Positions 6,715 through 7,623 of a stretch of 7,623 nt of DNA are shown piece after piece; the first letter of the stretch is position 1; each line of letters begins with the position of its first letter. Position numbers and translations under genes: made by a program. The stretch lies in assembly GCA_019247135.1 (NCBI GenBank), contig JAFAPL010001086.1, forward strand, positions 1-7,623, given 5' to 3'. Origin of the DNA: Chloroflexota bacterium. GTDB lineage: Bacteria; Chloroflexota; UBA6077; CF-72. Below the pieces are notes generated by a model. It was not told the origin of the DNA, did no database searches, and was given only the letters and a program-made list of their open reading frames with translations.

Positions 6715-7197
6715 ATGTTTGAAGAGTTGCTGCCACTCGCGGAGCAGGTCGGCGCGATGCTCCGGGCGCGGAATGAAACCGTTGCGATCGGCGAGTCGTC
6801 GACAGCGGGGCTGATTTCGGCCGCGCTGCTCGCGCAGCCGGGGGCATCCGCATATTTTCTCGGCGGAGCGGTCGTGTATACGCGGCAAGCGCGCTCGGCG
6901 CTGCTCGGCATCGGTGACCCGGACATGCAGGGCATGCGAGCCTCGACCGAGGACTACGCGCGACTGCTGGCGCGCACCACGCAGCAGCGGTTTGGCTCGA
7001 ATTGGGCGCTCGGTGAGAGTGGGGCGGCGGGGCCGACGGGCAACCGCTACGGCGATGCGGCGGGGCATTGCTGCCTGGCCGTGGCCGGTGCAAGTGAACG
7101 AGCGCAGACACTGGAGACCGGTGTGACCGATCGGCAGCAAAATATGCAGCTGTTTGCGGAGGCGGGCCTGCGGATGCTGCTCGAGGCACTGCGGTAG
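6715..7197 (+). CDS. CinA C-terminal domain (PncC-like) protein
   Basis: A 160-residue stand-alone CinA C-terminal domain. Characterised members (PncC) deamidate nicotinamide mononucleotide to NaMN in pyridine nucleotide salvage. The opening MFEELLPLAEQVGAMLRARN and the active-site motif GESSTAGLISAALL (residues 26 to 39) match the family's ESxTGG region. GGAVVYTRQARSALLGI (50 to 66) matches the second active-site region. The Tyr is kept (Y55), but the Lys of the E. coli-type YSNEAK is R60. GESGAAGPTGNRYGDAAGHC (100 to 119) replaces the usual SGIAGPxGG loop. The length is close to E. coli PncC (about 165), and there is no N-terminal CinA (MoeA-like) domain. These differences place it in a divergent subgroup, so NMN deamidase activity is uncertain. 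ATG at 6715 has no good ribosome-binding site. The gene stands between two GTGACG repeat blocks and is probably not in the lon operon. Confidence 0.9.
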   Translation: MFEELLPLAEQVGAMLRARNETVAIGESSTAGLISAALLAQPGASAYFLGGAVVYTRQARSALLGIGDPDMQGMRASTEDYARLLARTTQQRFGSNWALGESGAAGPTGNRYGDAAGHCCLAVAGASERAQTLETGVTDRQQNMQLFAEAGLRMLLEALR

Positions 7198-7213
7198 CTC
7201 GCATTTGGGAAAT

Positions 7214-7623
7214 GTGACGTCCACATGACGCCCACGTGACGCTCCACGTGACGCCCCGTGTGGTAAGCGGCGCGACGTGACGCTCTGTGTGACGCGCCGC
7301 CTGGTCGAAGCGGACCCGCGTGACGCTCCGTGTGACGCCAGCGTGCTAAACCGGCCCCATGTGACGCTCTGTGTGACGCCCCGCCTGCTCAAAAGCGAGC
7401 CATGTGACGCTCTGTGTGACGCCTGAGTGCTAAACCCGCGCTATGTGACGCTCTGTGTGACGCCCCGCCTGCTCAAAAGCGGACCCCCGTGACGGTCTGT
7501 GTGACGCCCGCGTGCTAGACCGGCGCCATGTGACGCTCCGTGTGACGCCCTGAAGGAGTTAAGCCGCGCCGCGTGACGCTCTGTGTGACCCCTGGCCGCT
7601 AAACCGGCGCCACGTGACGCCTT
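7214..7623 (+). repeat. Tandem GTGACG array with two alternating spacers, continuing past the right edge
   Basis: A 19-bp core, consensus GTGACGCTCTGTGTGACGC (two GTGACGC half-sites offset by 12 bp), starts at 7236, 7277, 7320, 7361, 7404, 7445, 7489, 7530 and 7573. A further half is at 7614 and a degenerate copy at 7214. Intervals are 41, 43, 41, 43, 41, 44, 41, 43 and 41 bp. The sequence after each core alternates. Type B is 22 bases, like GTGCTAAACCGGCGCCAT, after 7236 (weak), 7320, 7404, 7489 and 7573. Type A is 24 to 25 bases, like CCGCCTGCTCAAAAGCGGAC, after 7277, 7361 and 7445, with a diverged copy after 7530. The unit is therefore a dimer of about 84 bp. Stops occur in the forward frames, so it is noncoding. 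It fills the whole 426-bp stretch after the CinA-like gene. Confidence 0.92.

Noticed and set aside
6634..7392. Minus-strand open frame of 252 codons covering the CinA-like gene and part of the array
   Set aside because: It is antisense to a well-supported gene, and its own product is Arg-rich and unrecognisable. Its N-terminal part is only the repeat read on the other strand.
7214..7623. CRISPR array
   Set aside because: The core is only 19 bp, is built of two direct half-sites, and varies among copies. The intervening sequences are not unique but fall into two recurring types. No cas gene is visible.
7214..7623. Replication origin with iterons, given the nearby dnaN
   Set aside because: dnaN lies about 4 kb away, no dnaA, parA or rep gene is present, and no TTATCCACA-like DnaA boxes were seen in the array. 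Helical phasing alone is not enough.

Overview
The window is a GC-rich bacterial chromosomal segment. The DnaN and Lon proteins, the Hsp20-Lon gene pair and the frequent GTG starts look most like Chloroflexota or a related deep-branching, high-GC phylum. That assignment is an inference from remembered family patterns, not a database result.

Layout from left to right. (1) A minus-strand type II toxin-antitoxin operon: a Phd/YefM-type antitoxin and a PIN-domain VapC-type toxin that runs off the left edge, with a perfect 7-bp inverted repeat abutting the antitoxin start. (2) A minus-strand OsmC/Ohr-family relic, broken by a frameshift in a GC-rich run and lacking its C-terminal end. (3) A plus-strand class I SAM-dependent methyltransferase. 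(4) A minus-strand dnaN (sliding clamp), convergent with the methyltransferase. (5) Divergent from dnaN, a plus-strand hsp20-lon operon with a 4-bp overlap; Lon carries an unusual low-complexity N-terminal extension containing a 16-residue repeat. (6) A plus-strand CinA/PncC-family gene, preceded by an in-frame short ORF and flanked on both sides by blocks of a GTGACG-based repeat. (7) A large tandem array of that repeat, continuing past the right edge.

How the parts fit. Hsp20 (holdase) and Lon (ATP-dependent protease) form a proteostasis operon. DnaN is transcribed away from it across a 65-bp shared intergenic region. The remaining genes have no evident joint pathway: the toxin-antitoxin pair and the OsmC relic look like an accessory strip, and the CinA-like gene sits as an island between repeat blocks.

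The most unusual element is the right-hand array. A 19-bp core, made of two GTGACGC half-sites 12 bp apart, recurs every 41 to 44 bp. Two different intervening sequences alternate strictly, giving a higher-order period of about 84 bp. The same motif lies upstream of the CinA-like gene as four contiguous 12-bp copies. I do not recognise a described element that matches it.
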